Below, one piece after another: positions 31,288 through 41,069 of a DNA stretch of 42,414 bases. A program made the translations under genes and the position numbers. Under the pieces are notes generated by a model that was given only the letters and a program-made list of their open reading frames with translations, ran no database searches and was not told the DNA's origin. Positions within the stretch are counted from its first letter, which is position 1, and the number at the start of each line of letters is the position of its first letter. Origin of the DNA: Alistipes sp. (lineage in GTDB: Bacteria > Bacteroidota > Bacteroidia > Bacteroidales > Rikenellaceae); NCBI GenBank assembly GCA_017517705.1, contig JAFWYM010000028.1, positions 1-42,414 on the forward strand, read 5' to 3'.

Positions 31288-33357
31288 TTATAGTTGTTTG
31301 CGTAGCTTCTGTAGTTCGTACATGCGGTCGCGGTGTCGTGCTGCAGCTATAAAGTCGAGGGCCTTTGCAGCGCTCTCCATTGCCTCACGAGCCTCGGCAA
31401 TGAGCCTATCTACGCTCTCTGCTGTTACGCTGATACTCTCGATAGTTTCGTTTTGCAACCCTGCTCTATGCTCGCTGCCCGCTGCTTTATATTCGGCATA
31501 GCCCTCGGCAACGATGCTTGTTCTCTCCGTCTCCTCTCCACTACTCTGGTTTAGCAGTGTGCTCTGTCCGCGTCCGCTCTTCTTGGCGCTTCGTGGAAGG
31601 ATGTTGTTATCGTAGTTGTATGCTACCTGCTTCGAGCGACGGCGGTTGCTCTCGATTATAGATGTGCGCAGCGATCCTGTTACCACATCGCCGAAGAGTA
31701 GCGCTTGTCCATTTGTGTGGCGTGCTGCACGTCCCGAAATCTGTGTTATGGCGCGCACGTTGCGCAGGAATCCATCCTTGTCGGCGTCGAGGATGATGAC
31801 CATACTCACCTCGGGGAGGTCTATGCCCTCGCGTAGGAGGTTGACACCGACGATGACGTCTATCTTGCCATCGCGTAGGTCTTCGAGTATCTGTATGCGG
31901 TTAAGGGTCTCGACGTCGGAGTGTATATAGCTATTGCGTATGCCTACGCGCCCTAAGTAGCGTGATACCTCTTCGGCCGAGGCCTTAGATATGGTTGTTA
32001 CTATCGCTCTCTCGCCACGGTTTACTACGGCATCTATGGCCTCTATGACCTCATCCATCGGGTGCTCAGCGCTGCGAAGCTTGAGTGGCGGGTCTACGAT
32101 GTGCGTGGGGCGTATGAGCTGCTCTATTATCTCGCCATAGCTCTGTTCTATCTCGTAGTCGGCAGGCGTGGCGCTCACGTATATCGTCTTTGAGACCATC
32201 GCCTCATACTCAGCGAATTGCAACGGGCGATTATCTAATGCTGCGGGTAGGCGAAAGCCATACTCCACGAGGTTCTCCTTGCGCGAATGGTCGCCACCGT
32301 ACATGCCGCGTATCTGTGGTACGGTGACATGACTCTCGTCGATGACCGTGATGAAGTCCTTCGGGAAGTAGTCTATAAGGCAGAATGGGCGCGACCCGGG
32401 AGCGCGGTTGTCCAGGTATCGCGAGTAGTTCTCTATGCCCGAGCAGTAGCCGAGCTCGTTGATCATCTCTATGTCGTACTCCACGCGCTGCTTTATGCGC
32501 TGAGCCTCAATCTCGCGACCCTCGCTCTCGAAGTATGCTATCTGTGTTGCGAGGTCTTGGCGTATGTTGTCCACGGCGCGACGTATCTGGTCGCGTGTCG
32601 ACACGAAGAGGTTTGCGGGGTATATCGTCACGCTATCGAGCGACGATAGCTTCTGTCCCGTGGCGGGGTCAATGGTATAGATGGCCTCAATCTCGCGGTC
32701 GAAGAAGAGTATTCGGAAGCACTGACTGCCAAACTCGCCAAACGATGCCATGATGTCTATGCTCTCGCCCGTGACGCGGAATTTCGCGGGCGTTAGCTCA
32801 CCATCGGTGCGGTCGTAGAGGGCATCCACAAGCCGTATGAGTAGGTCTTTGCGGTGATGCCTGTCACCCACCTTGAGCTCTATGGCCGAGGCGTGAAAGG
32901 CCTCAGGGTTGCCACAGCCGTATATGCACGACACGCTCGATACGACGATGATGTCACGACGTCCCGAGAGGAGCGTTGCCACGGTCTTGAGCCTCATACG
33001 CTCTATCTCGTCGTTTATGGCGAGATCCTTCTCTATGTATGTGTCTGTCGATGGTATGTAGGCCTCGGGCTGGAAGTAGTCGTAGTACGACACGAAATAC
33101 TCTACGGCATTCTCAGGGAAGAAGTTCTTGAACTCACCATATAGCTGTGCCGCGAGGGTCTTGTTGTGGCTTATTACGAGCGTAGGCCTGTTCAGGCGCT
33201 CTATGACGTTGGCTACGGTAAATGTCTTTCCCGAGCCCGTCACGCCAAGGAGTGTCGTGCCGCGCTTGTCATCCTCCTCTACGGCCTTGACCATCTGTGC
33301 TATGGCCTCGGGTTGGTCGCCCGTAGGGGTGTATTGTGCCACAAGTTTGAAATCCAT
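31288..33357 (-). CDS. uvrB: Excinuclease ABC subunit UvrB
   Basis: 689 residues, full length. UvrB is the damage-verifying helicase-like subunit of nucleotide excision repair with UvrA and UvrC. It has Walker A GVTGSGKT (38-45), the beta-hairpin region [30 protein letters not shown] (motif II), the helicase C-terminal motifs ([39 protein letters not shown]), and the C-terminal UVR domain ([30 protein letters not shown]). A TATCTTTG box ends only 4 nt before the ATG on the minus strand (33362-33369), which hints at a leaderless or nearly leaderless mRNA. Confidence 0.97.
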   Translation of the reverse strand: MDFKLVAQYTPTGDQPEAIAQMVKAVEEDDKRGTTLLGVTGSGKTFTVANVIERLNRPTLVISHNKTLAAQLYGEFKNFFPENAVEYFVSYYDYFQPEAYIPSTDTYIEKDLAINDEIERMRLKTVATLLSGRRDIIVVSSVSCIYGCGNPEAFHASAIELKVGDRHHRKDLLIRLVDALYDRTDGELTPAKFRVTGESIDIMASFGEFGSQCFRILFFDREIEAIYTIDPATGQKLSSLDSVTIYPANLFVSTRDQIRRAVDNIRQDLATQIAYFESEGREIEAQRIKQRVEYDIEMINELGYCSGIENYSRYLDNRAPGSRPFCLIDYFPKDFITVIDESHVTVPQIRGMYGGDHSRKENLVEYGFRLPAALDNRPLQFAEYEAMVSKTIYVSATPADYEIEQSYGEIIEQLIRPTHIVDPPLKLRSAEHPMDEVIEAIDAVVNRGERAIVTTISKASAEEVSRYLGRVGIRNSYIHSDVETLNRIQILEDLRDGKIDVIVGVNLLREGIDLPEVSMVIILDADKDGFLRNVRAITQISGRAARHTNGQALLFGDVVTGSLRTSIIESNRRRSKQVAYNYDNNILPRSAKKSGRGQSTLLNQSSGEETERTSIVAEGYAEYKAAGSEHRAGLQNETIESISVTAESVDRLIAEAREAMESAAKALDFIAAARHRDRMYELQKLRKQL

Positions 33358-33465
33358 ACCGCAAAGATAATACTTTTTTCGCGATGATAATTAGTAATGC
33401 GCTATTATCAATGAGTAGTGAGTAATTAGAGGACACGGTTCCTCGCCAACGGACTAAGCGTACCA

Positions 33466-33498
33466 AACAAAAAAAGAGAGAAACTTTCGCTTCTCTCT
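33466..33498 (-). terminator. Terminator of tRNA-Leu
   Basis: Minus strand: AGAGAGAA-(8 nt)-TTCTCTCT stem followed by TTTTTTTG, 6 nt past the tRNA 3' end. Confidence 0.85.
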
Positions 33499-33503
33499 CT
33501 TAG

Positions 33504-33587
33504 TACCCAGAGCCGGGGTCGAACCGGCACAGGGGTGAACCTACTGGTGTTTGAGACCAGCGCGTCTACCGATTCCGCCATCTGGGC
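33504..33587 (-). tRNA. tRNA-Leu (anticodon CAA)
   Basis: The minus strand gives acceptor GCCCAGA/TCTGGGT, a long class II variable arm, T arm GCCGG-TTCGACC-CCGGC and anticodon loop CTCAAAC with CAA, decoding UUG. Discriminator is A; CCA is not encoded. Confidence 0.95.
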
Positions 33588-33611
33588 ATCAGATTTCTCC
33601 GATTTGGTGTG

Positions 33612-33642
33612 CAAATGTAGATATTATTTTGTAATTAGCAAA
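33612..33642 (-). promoter_or_regulatory. Promoter of tRNA-Leu
   Basis: Minus strand TTTG, 19-nt spacer, TACATTTG: an exact consensus match, 24 nt upstream of the tRNA. Confidence 0.8.
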
Positions 33643-33689
33643 ATTTTTTGCAACTTTTTTTCTCAACAAGGTAAAAAGTGCCGATATAA

Positions 33690-33722
33690 TTTGCTGGATA
33701 AGAAATTTTTTATCTATCTTTG
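33690..33722 (+). promoter_or_regulatory. Promoter of the thiamine operon
   Basis: TTTG, 21-nt spacer, TATCTTTG. Transcription would begin just at the riboswitch 5' end. Confidence 0.75.
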
Positions 33723-33724
33723 TG

Positions 33725-33802
33725 CTGACAAAGGGGTGCCTTCATTGGCTGAGATTATACCCTCGAACCTGATGCAGTTAGTACTGCCGTAGGAATTGTG
33801 GA
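33725..33802 (+). promoter_or_regulatory. TPP riboswitch (THI element)
   Basis: The hallmark segments are present in order: AGGGGTGCC, the pyrimidine-sensor loop GGCTGAGATTATACCC, and the pyrophosphate-sensor part GAACCTGATGCAGTTAGTACTGCCGTAGGAA. ACAA (33728-33731) and TTGT (33796-33799) can close helix P1. It precedes thiD and an intrinsic terminator starts 10 nt later, so thiamine diphosphate probably stops transcription. Confidence 0.96.
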
Positions 33803-33811
33803 TAATATCAT

Positions 33812-33851
33812 AACGCATACCCCATAAGTGTAGGTATGCGTTTTCTTTTTT
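33812..33851 (+). terminator. Riboswitch-controlled terminator
   Basis: Ten-bp stem AACGCATACC/GGTATGCGTT with an 11-nt loop and a T-rich tail (TTTTCTTTTTT), 34 nt before the thiD ATG. Confidence 0.9.
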
Positions 33852-33885
33852 AGGGCCCCGTTGTTGTACTTTTAATTATGTTCGT

Positions 33886-34785
33886 ATGAAACAGAAAGTT
33901 AACAACACCGAGGGGTGCTTGAATACCTATCCCTCACATTTGCGCAGGCGGCGTTACCCCGTCGTTCTATCCATCGCTGGCTCCGACTCCTCGGGAGGCG
34001 CGGGCATACAAGCCGACATCAAGACCCTCTCAGCGCTGGGTGTCTATGGCGCCACAGCCATTACGGCCATCACGGCGCAGAATACATGTGGCGTACACAC
34101 CCAGATGGCAGTGCCGGCGCAGATGGTCTACGATCAGATTATTGCCGTCGTGGAGGACGTCTCGCCCTCGGTCGTAAAGATTGGCATGCTCGCGAATGTA
34201 GATGTAGTATGTGCTGTAGCTGAAGCACTTATGCGCTACTCTATACCCGTAATTCTGGACCCTGTGATGGTGTCGAGTAGCGGTCATCGACTCCTTGCTA
34301 TCGAGGCGCAGGAGGCCGTTATCAAGCACCTGTTACCTATGTCTATGCTTATCACGCCCAACATCCCGGAGATGGCGGCGCTTACATCCATGCCTCTGTC
34401 CTCCGATACGGAGAAGATGGCCGCTGCGAGCCATCTCATGGCACGCGGTGCTCGAGCGATACTCCTTAAGGGTGGTCACGAGGAGGGTGCCACGAAGAGC
34501 GACATCCTCTATCGGCATACCGCGGAGGGTATTGTCACAACCACCTTCACGTCGCCTACCATCGCTACGCGTAACGTCCATGGCACGGGATGTACGCTCT
34601 CGTCTGCAATAGCCGCCTTTGTGGCGCGTGGCTATGGCTTGGTGGAGGCTGTAGATGCCGCCAAGCGCTACGTATATGAAGCCATAGAGGCTGGTGCTGA
34701 TGTAGCCATTGGTGGTGGCTTTGGCCCTGTAAATCATCTGTTTGGCCCACAACCTATGCAAATATATGAGGACCGAACACTATAA
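33886..34785 (+). CDS. thiD: Hydroxymethylpyrimidine/phosphomethylpyrimidine kinase ThiD
   Basis: 299 residues. ThiD phosphorylates HMP twice to HMP diphosphate in the pyrimidine branch of thiamine synthesis. The ribokinase-fold motifs are VLSIAGSDSSGGAGIQADIKTLSALGVYGATAITAITAQNT near the N-terminus, KIGML, LDPVMVSSSGH, LITPNIPE, LLKGGH, and the anion hole HGTGCTLSSAIAAF. About 26 residues precede the usual start region, with no nearer ATG, so an extension seems real. thiE overlaps its 3' end by 20 nt. Confidence 0.95.
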   Translation: MKQKVNNTEGCLNTYPSHLRRRRYPVVLSIAGSDSSGGAGIQADIKTLSALGVYGATAITAITAQNTCGVHTQMAVPAQMVYDQIIAVVEDVSPSVVKIGMLANVDVVCAVAEALMRYSIPVILDPVMVSSSGHRLLAIEAQEAVIKHLLPMSMLITPNIPEMAALTSMPLSSDTEKMAAASHLMARGARAILLKGGHEEGATKSDILYRHTAEGIVTTTFTSPTIATRNVHGTGCTLSSAIAAFVARGYGLVEAVDAAKRYVYEAIEAGADVAIGGGFGPVNHLFGPQPMQIYEDRTL

Positions 34786-35401
34786 ACTACAGTTTATCAC
34801 GCACCACAATGCCCGCTTCTCGTATGTAGACTCTGCCCGCCTTGCGCTTGAGGGTGGCTGTCGCTGGGTGCAGTTGCGCATGAAGGGGGCTGAGGAGGGT
34901 GTGCTTGAGTCGGCAGCACGCGAGGTGCTGAGGCTGTGTCGAAGCTACGATGCCACCTTTATCATCGACGATGATGTAGCTCTTGCGCAGCGTATCGGCG
35001 CCGATGGCGTGCATCTTGGAAAGGAGGATATGTCGATTGCCGAGGCTCGCGCGATACTTGGCCGGGGGTATATCATTGGCGCTACGGTCAATACATTCGA
35101 GGATGTGTTGAGTCATACTCGGGGTGTTATGCCCGACTATTTTGGCTGTGGCCCCTATCGTTTTACGTCGACCAAGGAGCGCCTTGCGCCCACACTCGGA
35201 GAGGATGGCTATCGCGACATCGTGGGTAGGATGTGTGTCGCCAACATAGCCATACCTATTGTCGCCATAGGAGGCATTGCCAAGGATGACATCCCGATAC
35301 TGCTCGATTGTGGCGTTGATGGCATTGCGCTGAGTGGCTCGGTGCTGAATGCCGAGAATCCCATTGCCGAGATGCGAGATATTTCCACGATGTTATATTG
35401 A
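34766..35401 (+). CDS. thiE: Thiamine-phosphate synthase ThiE
   Basis: 211 residues from the ATG at 34766, which overlaps thiD by 20 nt; a TTG at 34742 in the same frame is less likely. ThiE joins HMP diphosphate and thiazole phosphate to thiamine phosphate. Seen are WVQLRMKG (substrate binding), FIIDDDVALAQRIGADGVHLGKEDM, GATVNT, GCGPYRFTSTKERLAPTLG and VAIGGI near the C-terminus. The usual 'iND' Asn is replaced by Asp (IIDDD), which leaves the Mg2+-binding aspartates. It is the better conserved of the two ThiE-like proteins in this operon. Confidence 0.92.
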   Translation: MRTEHYKLQFITHHNARFSYVDSARLALEGGCRWVQLRMKGAEEGVLESAAREVLRLCRSYDATFIIDDDVALAQRIGADGVHLGKEDMSIAEARAILGRGYIIGATVNTFEDVLSHTRGVMPDYFGCGPYRFTSTKERLAPTLGEDGYRDIVGRMCVANIAIPIVAIGGIAKDDIPILLDCGVDGIALSGSVLNAENPIAEMRDISTMLY

Positions 35402-35416
35402 AAATCAACAACCTAA

Positions 35417-37012
<1,596 letters not shown>

Positions 37013-37046
37013 TCCATTAACCAATAATTTAAAAAATAAATTACGT

Positions 37047-37820
37047 ATGATTGAAAGAAGAGTATCACATGGAATCATCTCGACTTACTTCGATAAGTTG
37101 GATAGAAATTTGGATCTCGATGTTGCCATTGTTGGTGGTGGCCCTTCGGGTATCGTTGCGGCCTACTACCTCGCCAAGGAGGGCTTCAAGGTGGCATTGT
37201 TCGACAGGAAACTATCGCCCGGAGGTGGCATGTGGGGTGGCGCTATGATGTTTAACCAGATTGTCGTGCAAGAGGAGGCCCTGCATATCGTCGAGGAGTT
37301 TGGCATCAACCATACGAAGTACGACGGCAACCTATATGTCATGGACTCGGTGGAGAGCACCTCGGCACTGCTATATAAGGCAGTACATGCGGGTGCTACC
37401 ATCTTCAACTGCTACTCTGTTGAGGATGTGATATTTAAGAATGATGTCGTCAGTGGCGTTGTGGTCAACTGGACTCCCGTTTTGCGCGAGGGGCTGCATG
37501 TCGACCCGCTAAACATCTTGGCACGATGTGTTGTCGACGGCACGGGGCACGATAGCGAGATGTGTACTACAGTGGCGCGTAAGAATGGCATACGCCTCGC
37601 CACCGACACGGGTGCCGTCATCGGTGAGCGCTCGTTGGATGTTGTCGCGGGCGAACAGGAGGTTGTCAATGGCACCAAGGAGATATACCCGGGTCTTTAT
37701 GTCTGCGGCATGGCGGCATCGGCCGTGAGTGGCACGCCACGCATGGGCCCGATATTTGGAGGCATGCTCCTCTCGGGTAAGCGTGTTGCTGACCTTATCA
37801 TCGAGCGACTCAAGCGCTAA
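37047..37820 (+). CDS. thi4: THI4-type thiazole synthase, probably sulfide-dependent
   Basis: 257 residues from the ATG at 37047. A longer frame from 37002 overlaps the thiC end and adds 15 residues without family support. THI4 proteins make ADP-thiazole from NAD and glycine. The dinucleotide motif is DVAIVGGGPSGIVAAYYLA (25-43), followed by DRKLSPGGGMWGG and the C-terminal GMAASAVSGTPRMGPIFGGMLLSGK. In suicidal yeast and plant enzymes a Cys just before 'xDP' donates the sulfur; here the segment is EGLHVDPL, with His151 at that place, as in the methanogen enzymes that use free sulfide and turn over repeatedly. No thiG, thiS, thiF or thiH lies in this operon. Confidence 0.93.
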   Translation: MIERRVSHGIISTYFDKLDRNLDLDVAIVGGGPSGIVAAYYLAKEGFKVALFDRKLSPGGGMWGGAMMFNQIVVQEEALHIVEEFGINHTKYDGNLYVMDSVESTSALLYKAVHAGATIFNCYSVEDVIFKNDVVSGVVVNWTPVLREGLHVDPLNILARCVVDGTGHDSEMCTTVARKNGIRLATDTGAVIGERSLDVVAGEQEVVNGTKEIYPGLYVCGMAASAVSGTPRMGPIFGGMLLSGKRVADLIIERLKR

Positions 37821-37824
37821 GGCG

Positions 37825-38364
37825 ATGCTACGTATTGCGATAACGCTACCCGAGGCTATCGACGGGGAGGCTGCCATCATTCGGCGCCTCCTTGCCGAGG
37901 GCTTCGATATTGTGCATCTGCGTAAGCCCGATGCCGATATTGAGTATTGCCGGGCGTTGCTCCGAAAGCTACGCGCGGCAGATAGACGTAGGATTGTCGT
38001 TCACGACTACTACCCTCTATACGAGGAGTTTGCACTCCGTGGCGTGCATCTTAACAGACACGTCACACATCTCCCCGAGGGGTACCGTGGCTCACGCTCG
38101 CGCTCGTGCCACTCCTTCGCCGAGGTAGTACAACATAAGAGTGATTGCGACTACCTATTTCTCAGCCCCATATTCGACAGCATATCCAAGCGTGGTTACT
38201 GCTCGGCCTTTAGCCACGAAGAGCTGCAGAGGGCTGCCAATGAGGGTATCATCGATAGCCGGGTAGTCGCCCTTGGAGGTGTCACTCCCGATAAGATACC
38301 ATATTTAGAGTCGTTACACTTCGGTGGGGTAGCGATGTCGGGAGCCATATATATATCAGGCTAA
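37825..38364 (+). CDS. ThiE/TenI-like protein (second copy)
   Basis: 179 residues from the ATG at 37825, 4 nt after the thi4 stop; a longer frame from 37729 only overlaps thi4. It shows the TIM-barrel pattern of ThiE/TenI: DIVHLRKPDAD, IVVHDYYPLYEEFALRGVHLNR, YLFLSPIFDSISKRGYCSAF and VVALGGVTPDKI...GVAMSGAIY. It is shorter than thiE here, and the 'QLR.K' and metal-Asp loop are changed (HLRKPD, VHDYY), so it may not be a full thiamine-phosphate synthase. TenI is a thiazole tautomerase in ThiG-type pathways, a step that THI4 should not need. Its role is open. Its stop overlaps the convergent nifX-like gene by 4 nt. Confidence 0.82.
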   Translation: MLRIAITLPEAIDGEAAIIRRLLAEGFDIVHLRKPDADIEYCRALLRKLRAADRRRIVVHDYYPLYEEFALRGVHLNRHVTHLPEGYRGSRSRSCHSFAEVVQHKSDCDYLFLSPIFDSISKRGYCSAFSHEELQRAANEGIIDSRVVALGGVTPDKIPYLESLHFGGVAMSGAIYISG

Positions 38365-38714
38365 TGATTTCCGCAGTCGTGGTGGTCGCAACCCTCGCCC
38401 GAGTCCATGACAAAACCGAGGAGGTAGCCCTTGACTACGGCCTCTACATCACCCTTGCAGCCACGTATAACCTTGATGTTGTGGCTCTCGAGCTTATTCT
38501 TGGCGCCCATGCCCATATTGCCTGCGAGCATCACCTCAATGCCCATATCCTCCATCACCGAGGCTATGTTGGACTTACATCCGCAACCCTCGGGTGAGTC
38601 TAAGCGTGTGGTTGAGACAATAGCGCCATTCTCCACCTCGAAGATGGTATAGAAGGCACAGTGACCAAAGTGGTCGTCAACATGTCCATCGCGTGTAGGT
38701 ACTGCTATCTTCAT
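38361..38714 (-). CDS. NifX/NifB-type Fe-Mo cofactor-binding domain protein
   Basis: 117 residues, dinitrogenase iron-molybdenum cofactor-biosynthesis domain alone. The fold marks are KIAVPTRDGHVDDHFGHCAFYTIFEV, SNIASVMEDMGIEVMLAGNMGMGAKNKLESHNIKVIRGCKGDVEAVVKGYL. Two metal-like clusters stand out: PEGCGCKS near 43-47 and a C-terminal tail CDHHDCGNH. Stand-alone proteins of this kind occur in many anaerobes without nitrogenase and are thought to bind Fe-S or other metal clusters. It is convergent with the thiamine operon with overlapping stop codons, so the two transcripts probably interfere or share a terminator region. Confidence 0.88.
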   Translation of the reverse strand: MKIAVPTRDGHVDDHFGHCAFYTIFEVENGAIVSTTRLDSPEGCGCKSNIASVMEDMGIEVMLAGNMGMGAKNKLESHNIKVIRGCKGDVEAVVKGYLLGFVMDSGEGCDHHDCGNH

Positions 38715-38786
38715 GATCTTAACGTCTTAATTAGTAATTAGTAAACAGCAATTAGTGGTGCTAACTCACCCCCCCCACATTAAGAG

Positions 38787-38832
38787 ATTGGGCTGGATGG
38801 ATATACTTGACGTATTTCACATTCAGCCCAAT
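38787..38832 (-). repeat. Hairpin after mdh with the conserved loop segment
   Basis: A 13-bp stem (ATTGGGCTGGATG / CATTCAGCCCAAT, one G-U) closes a 20-nt loop. Read in the mdh sense (minus), the loop region contains GAAATACGTCAAGTATATCC (38799-38818), matching the tsf-flanking segment in 19 of 20 bases. It lies 38 nt past the mdh stop, with no U-tract. Confidence 0.7.
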
Positions 38833-38869
38833 TATTGTGGTGGCGGCGTAGCGCCACTATCTCCGGAGA

Positions 38870-39862
38870 TTAGAGGTTGGGGTTAATCTTAGACCACTCC
38901 TCGATAGCGGGAACGATGCCGAGTGTTACGAGCTCATCGCGCATCTTGCAGAGGTGAGCGTATGAAGCATCGAGTTTAGCAATCTCCTCCTCGGTACCCA
39001 CGGGCATCTTGTACGAACAGCCGTTCTTGTCGAGCGTGGTGTCCATAGCCATCATGATGTGGTTGTACTTCTCGTTAGATACATACGTACCTGCAGGGAA
39101 ACGGAAGGGCTCGCCACCCATAACCGAGCGAATCATCTCTACAGAGAGATATGAGGGGCTCTGGAACGATGAACGGCCACGGAGCTTGATGATAGCAGCA
39201 CCGCCCTGTGTTACAGCCTTCTTCATCTCCTCCCACTCCTCTGCGGGGAACTCCTCAGTGCCGATGATGTCGGTGAGCTTGCGGCCGGCAATCTTCACAG
39301 CGCTGCCGAATACAGCCATCTGCTCGCCGTGACCACCATATGTTGCGCAACCCTCAATCTCGCTCTGCATAACGCCGAACTTCTTGGCAAGGGCGCTCTT
39401 AAGACGTGTGGTGTCGAGACCTGCAAGGGTAGTAACCTGTCCGGGCTTAAGACCTGAATAGAGGAGGGTTACAAGACCTGTAAGGTCGGCAGGGTTGAAG
39501 ATGATAACCACGTGCTTAACATCGGGGCAGTAAGTCTTGATGTTCTTGCCGAGCTGCTCTGCAATCTCGCAGTTACCCTTCAAAAGATCCTCGCGAGTCA
39601 TACCCTCCTTACGGGGAGCACCACCCGACGAGATGATGTACTTAGCATCCTTGAAAGCCTCAGCCACATCGGTAGTAGCCGTGATGTTTACATTGTCGAA
39701 ACCGCTCTGGCGCATCTCCTCGGCAACACCCTCGGGTGAGAATACGTCGTAGAGGCAGATGTTCTTCGTAAGACCCATCATAAGGGCCGACTGAACCATG
39801 TTCGAGCCGATCATGCCGGCAGCACCAACGATAACGAGCTTGTCTTCAGTAAGAAAGTTCAT
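38870..39862 (-). CDS. mdh: Malate dehydrogenase
   Basis: 330 residues, lactate/malate dehydrogenase fold, NAD-linked interconversion of malate and oxaloacetate in the cytoplasm. The dinucleotide motif is IVGAAGMIGSN (11-21), followed by the active-site loop GGAPRKEGMTREDLLKGN with the substrate-binding arginines, the NPADLTG segment, the substrate-binding LDTTRLKSALA, and the catalytic His in YGGHGEQM. In Bacteroidota it belongs to the fumarate-succinate fermentation branch. It has its own promoter and is followed by a hairpin with the shared loop segment. Confidence 0.94.
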   Translation of the reverse strand: MNFLTEDKLVIVGAAGMIGSNMVQSALMMGLTKNICLYDVFSPEGVAEEMRQSGFDNVNITATTDVAEAFKDAKYIISSGGAPRKEGMTREDLLKGNCEIAEQLGKNIKTYCPDVKHVVIIFNPADLTGLVTLLYSGLKPGQVTTLAGLDTTRLKSALAKKFGVMQSEIEGCATYGGHGEQMAVFGSAVKIAGRKLTDIIGTEEFPAEEWEEMKKAVTQGGAAIIKLRGRSSFQSPSYLSVEMIRSVMGGEPFRFPAGTYVSNEKYNHIMMAMDTTLDKNGCSYKMPVGTEEEIAKLDASYAHLCKMRDELVTLGIVPAIEEWSKINPNL

Positions 39863-39936
39863 AGCTGTAAATTGTTTTTTAAAGTTTATATTTAGTTGTA
39901 TTGTTCTCTCCGTGGTTGTTGTTCACAATATCTCCG

Positions 39937-39968
39937 CAAAATTAGGAAACATTCAACTATAATGCAAC
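39937..39968 (-). promoter_or_regulatory. mdh promoter
   Basis: Minus strand GTTG, 20-nt spacer, TAATTTTG, 74 nt upstream of the mdh start. It is back to back with the aroB -7 box. Confidence 0.5.
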
Positions 39969-39987
39969 TTTTCCCCCAACTTTTTAT

Positions 39988-39995
39988 TATCTTTG
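39988..39995 (+). promoter_or_regulatory. aroB promoter (-7 box)
   Basis: TATCTTTG is an exact -7 box 52 nt before the aroB ATG. No clear TTTG lies 19-21 nt upstream. Confidence 0.45.
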
Positions 39996-40047
39996 CCATC
40001 GTAACGATGGACTTATTACAACAACGCATACCTATATAGTAGTAAGC

Positions 40048-41061
40048 ATGGAACACACAATCGCTATAAATGACTCTTCGACACTCCACGTAGGTCGCGC
40101 GGAGGAGCTTCTTGACAGGCTTCTGCCCAAGGGGCGTGTTATTGCCATCACCGATGCCAACATCGACCGCCTCTATCCCGCTCTTGTGCGCCGAACGGAG
40201 CATATCATCATTGGCGGTGGTGAGGCTAACAAGAGCCTGCAATCCGTGGCAGCGATATACGACCGTCTTATGGCCATGGGGGCGGATCGCTCGACATTCA
40301 TCCTCGCTATTGGTGGCGGTATCGTCACCGACATTGCGGGCTTTGTGGCTACTACATATATGCGAGGGCTTGACTTCGGATTCCTGTCGACGACACTGCT
40401 GGGGCAGGTCGATGCTTCGATAGGGGGCAAGAATGGCGTGAATGTTGGTGGCTATAAGAATATGGTTGGCACCTTCTCGCATCCGCGCTTCGTCATCTCG
40501 GATGTCGAGATGCTACGAACACTCCCTCCACGCGAGCTGCGTGCAGGCATGGCCGAGGCCGTAAAGAGTGCCATCGTGGGCGATGCCGCGCTCTTCGACT
40601 ACATCGAGGCACACGCCACAGAGTCTCTAAGCTGCGATACGGAGGTGTTGAGCCACATAGTGTTAAGGTCGGTGGCGGTGAAGAGTGCTATTGTGGCACG
40701 TGACGAGCGCGAAGGTGGCGTGCGCAGGCTTCTGAACCTCGGACATACACTTGGCCACGCCATAGAGAAACTAACGCATAGCCTTAACCATGGTGAGGCT
40801 GTGGCTGTGGGCATGTCGCTTATCGCGCATGCTGCCCAGCGTCGTGGAGTGCTTGCCGAGGGCGATGTGAAGCGTATAGACGACCTCCTCACCGCGCTGG
40901 GCTTCGACATCATCCCGCCTATGCCCGTGGCAGATATATTGCACGAGGTAAGACATGATAAGAAGCGTCAAGATGACATCATACGTGTTGTGCTCCCCGA
41001 GTGTATAGGCCGCTGCAGGGTGGAGAGTGTGGCCATTAATGAACTTGAAACAATGTTTTAA
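40048..41061 (+). CDS. aroB: 3-dehydroquinate synthase
   Basis: 337 residues, second step of the shikimate pathway (DAHP to 3-dehydroquinate), NAD- and metal-dependent. The NAD-binding segment is LAIGGGIVTDIAGFVATTYMRG. The metal ligands are seen in GMAEAVKSAIVGD (Glu), LLNLGHTLGHAIE (His) and NHGEAVAVGM (His), and the substrate-binding GQVDASIGGKNGVNVGGYKNMVG is intact. The DJ-1 gene starts 8 nt after its stop and is probably co-transcribed. Confidence 0.95.
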   Translation: MEHTIAINDSSTLHVGRAEELLDRLLPKGRVIAITDANIDRLYPALVRRTEHIIIGGGEANKSLQSVAAIYDRLMAMGADRSTFILAIGGGIVTDIAGFVATTYMRGLDFGFLSTTLLGQVDASIGGKNGVNVGGYKNMVGTFSHPRFVISDVEMLRTLPPRELRAGMAEAVKSAIVGDAALFDYIEAHATESLSCDTEVLSHIVLRSVAVKSAIVARDEREGGVRRLLNLGHTLGHAIEKLTHSLNHGEAVAVGMSLIAHAAQRRGVLAEGDVKRIDDLLTALGFDIIPPMPVADILHEVRHDKKRQDDIIRVVLPECIGRCRVESVAINELETMF

Positions 41062-41069
41062 CGATAACT

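Noticed and set aside
33535-33792. 85-codon frame through tRNA-Leu and the riboswitch
   Set aside because: It is read through a tRNA, a promoter and the TPP aptamer, all much better supported.
33797-33805. DnaA box (TGTGGATAA) in the thiamine leader
   Set aside because: It coincides with the riboswitch P1/3' end and is isolated; a chance match is more likely.
34742-34765. TTG start of thiE at 34742
   Set aside because: The ATG at 34766 gives a normal N-terminus and a smaller overlap with thiD.
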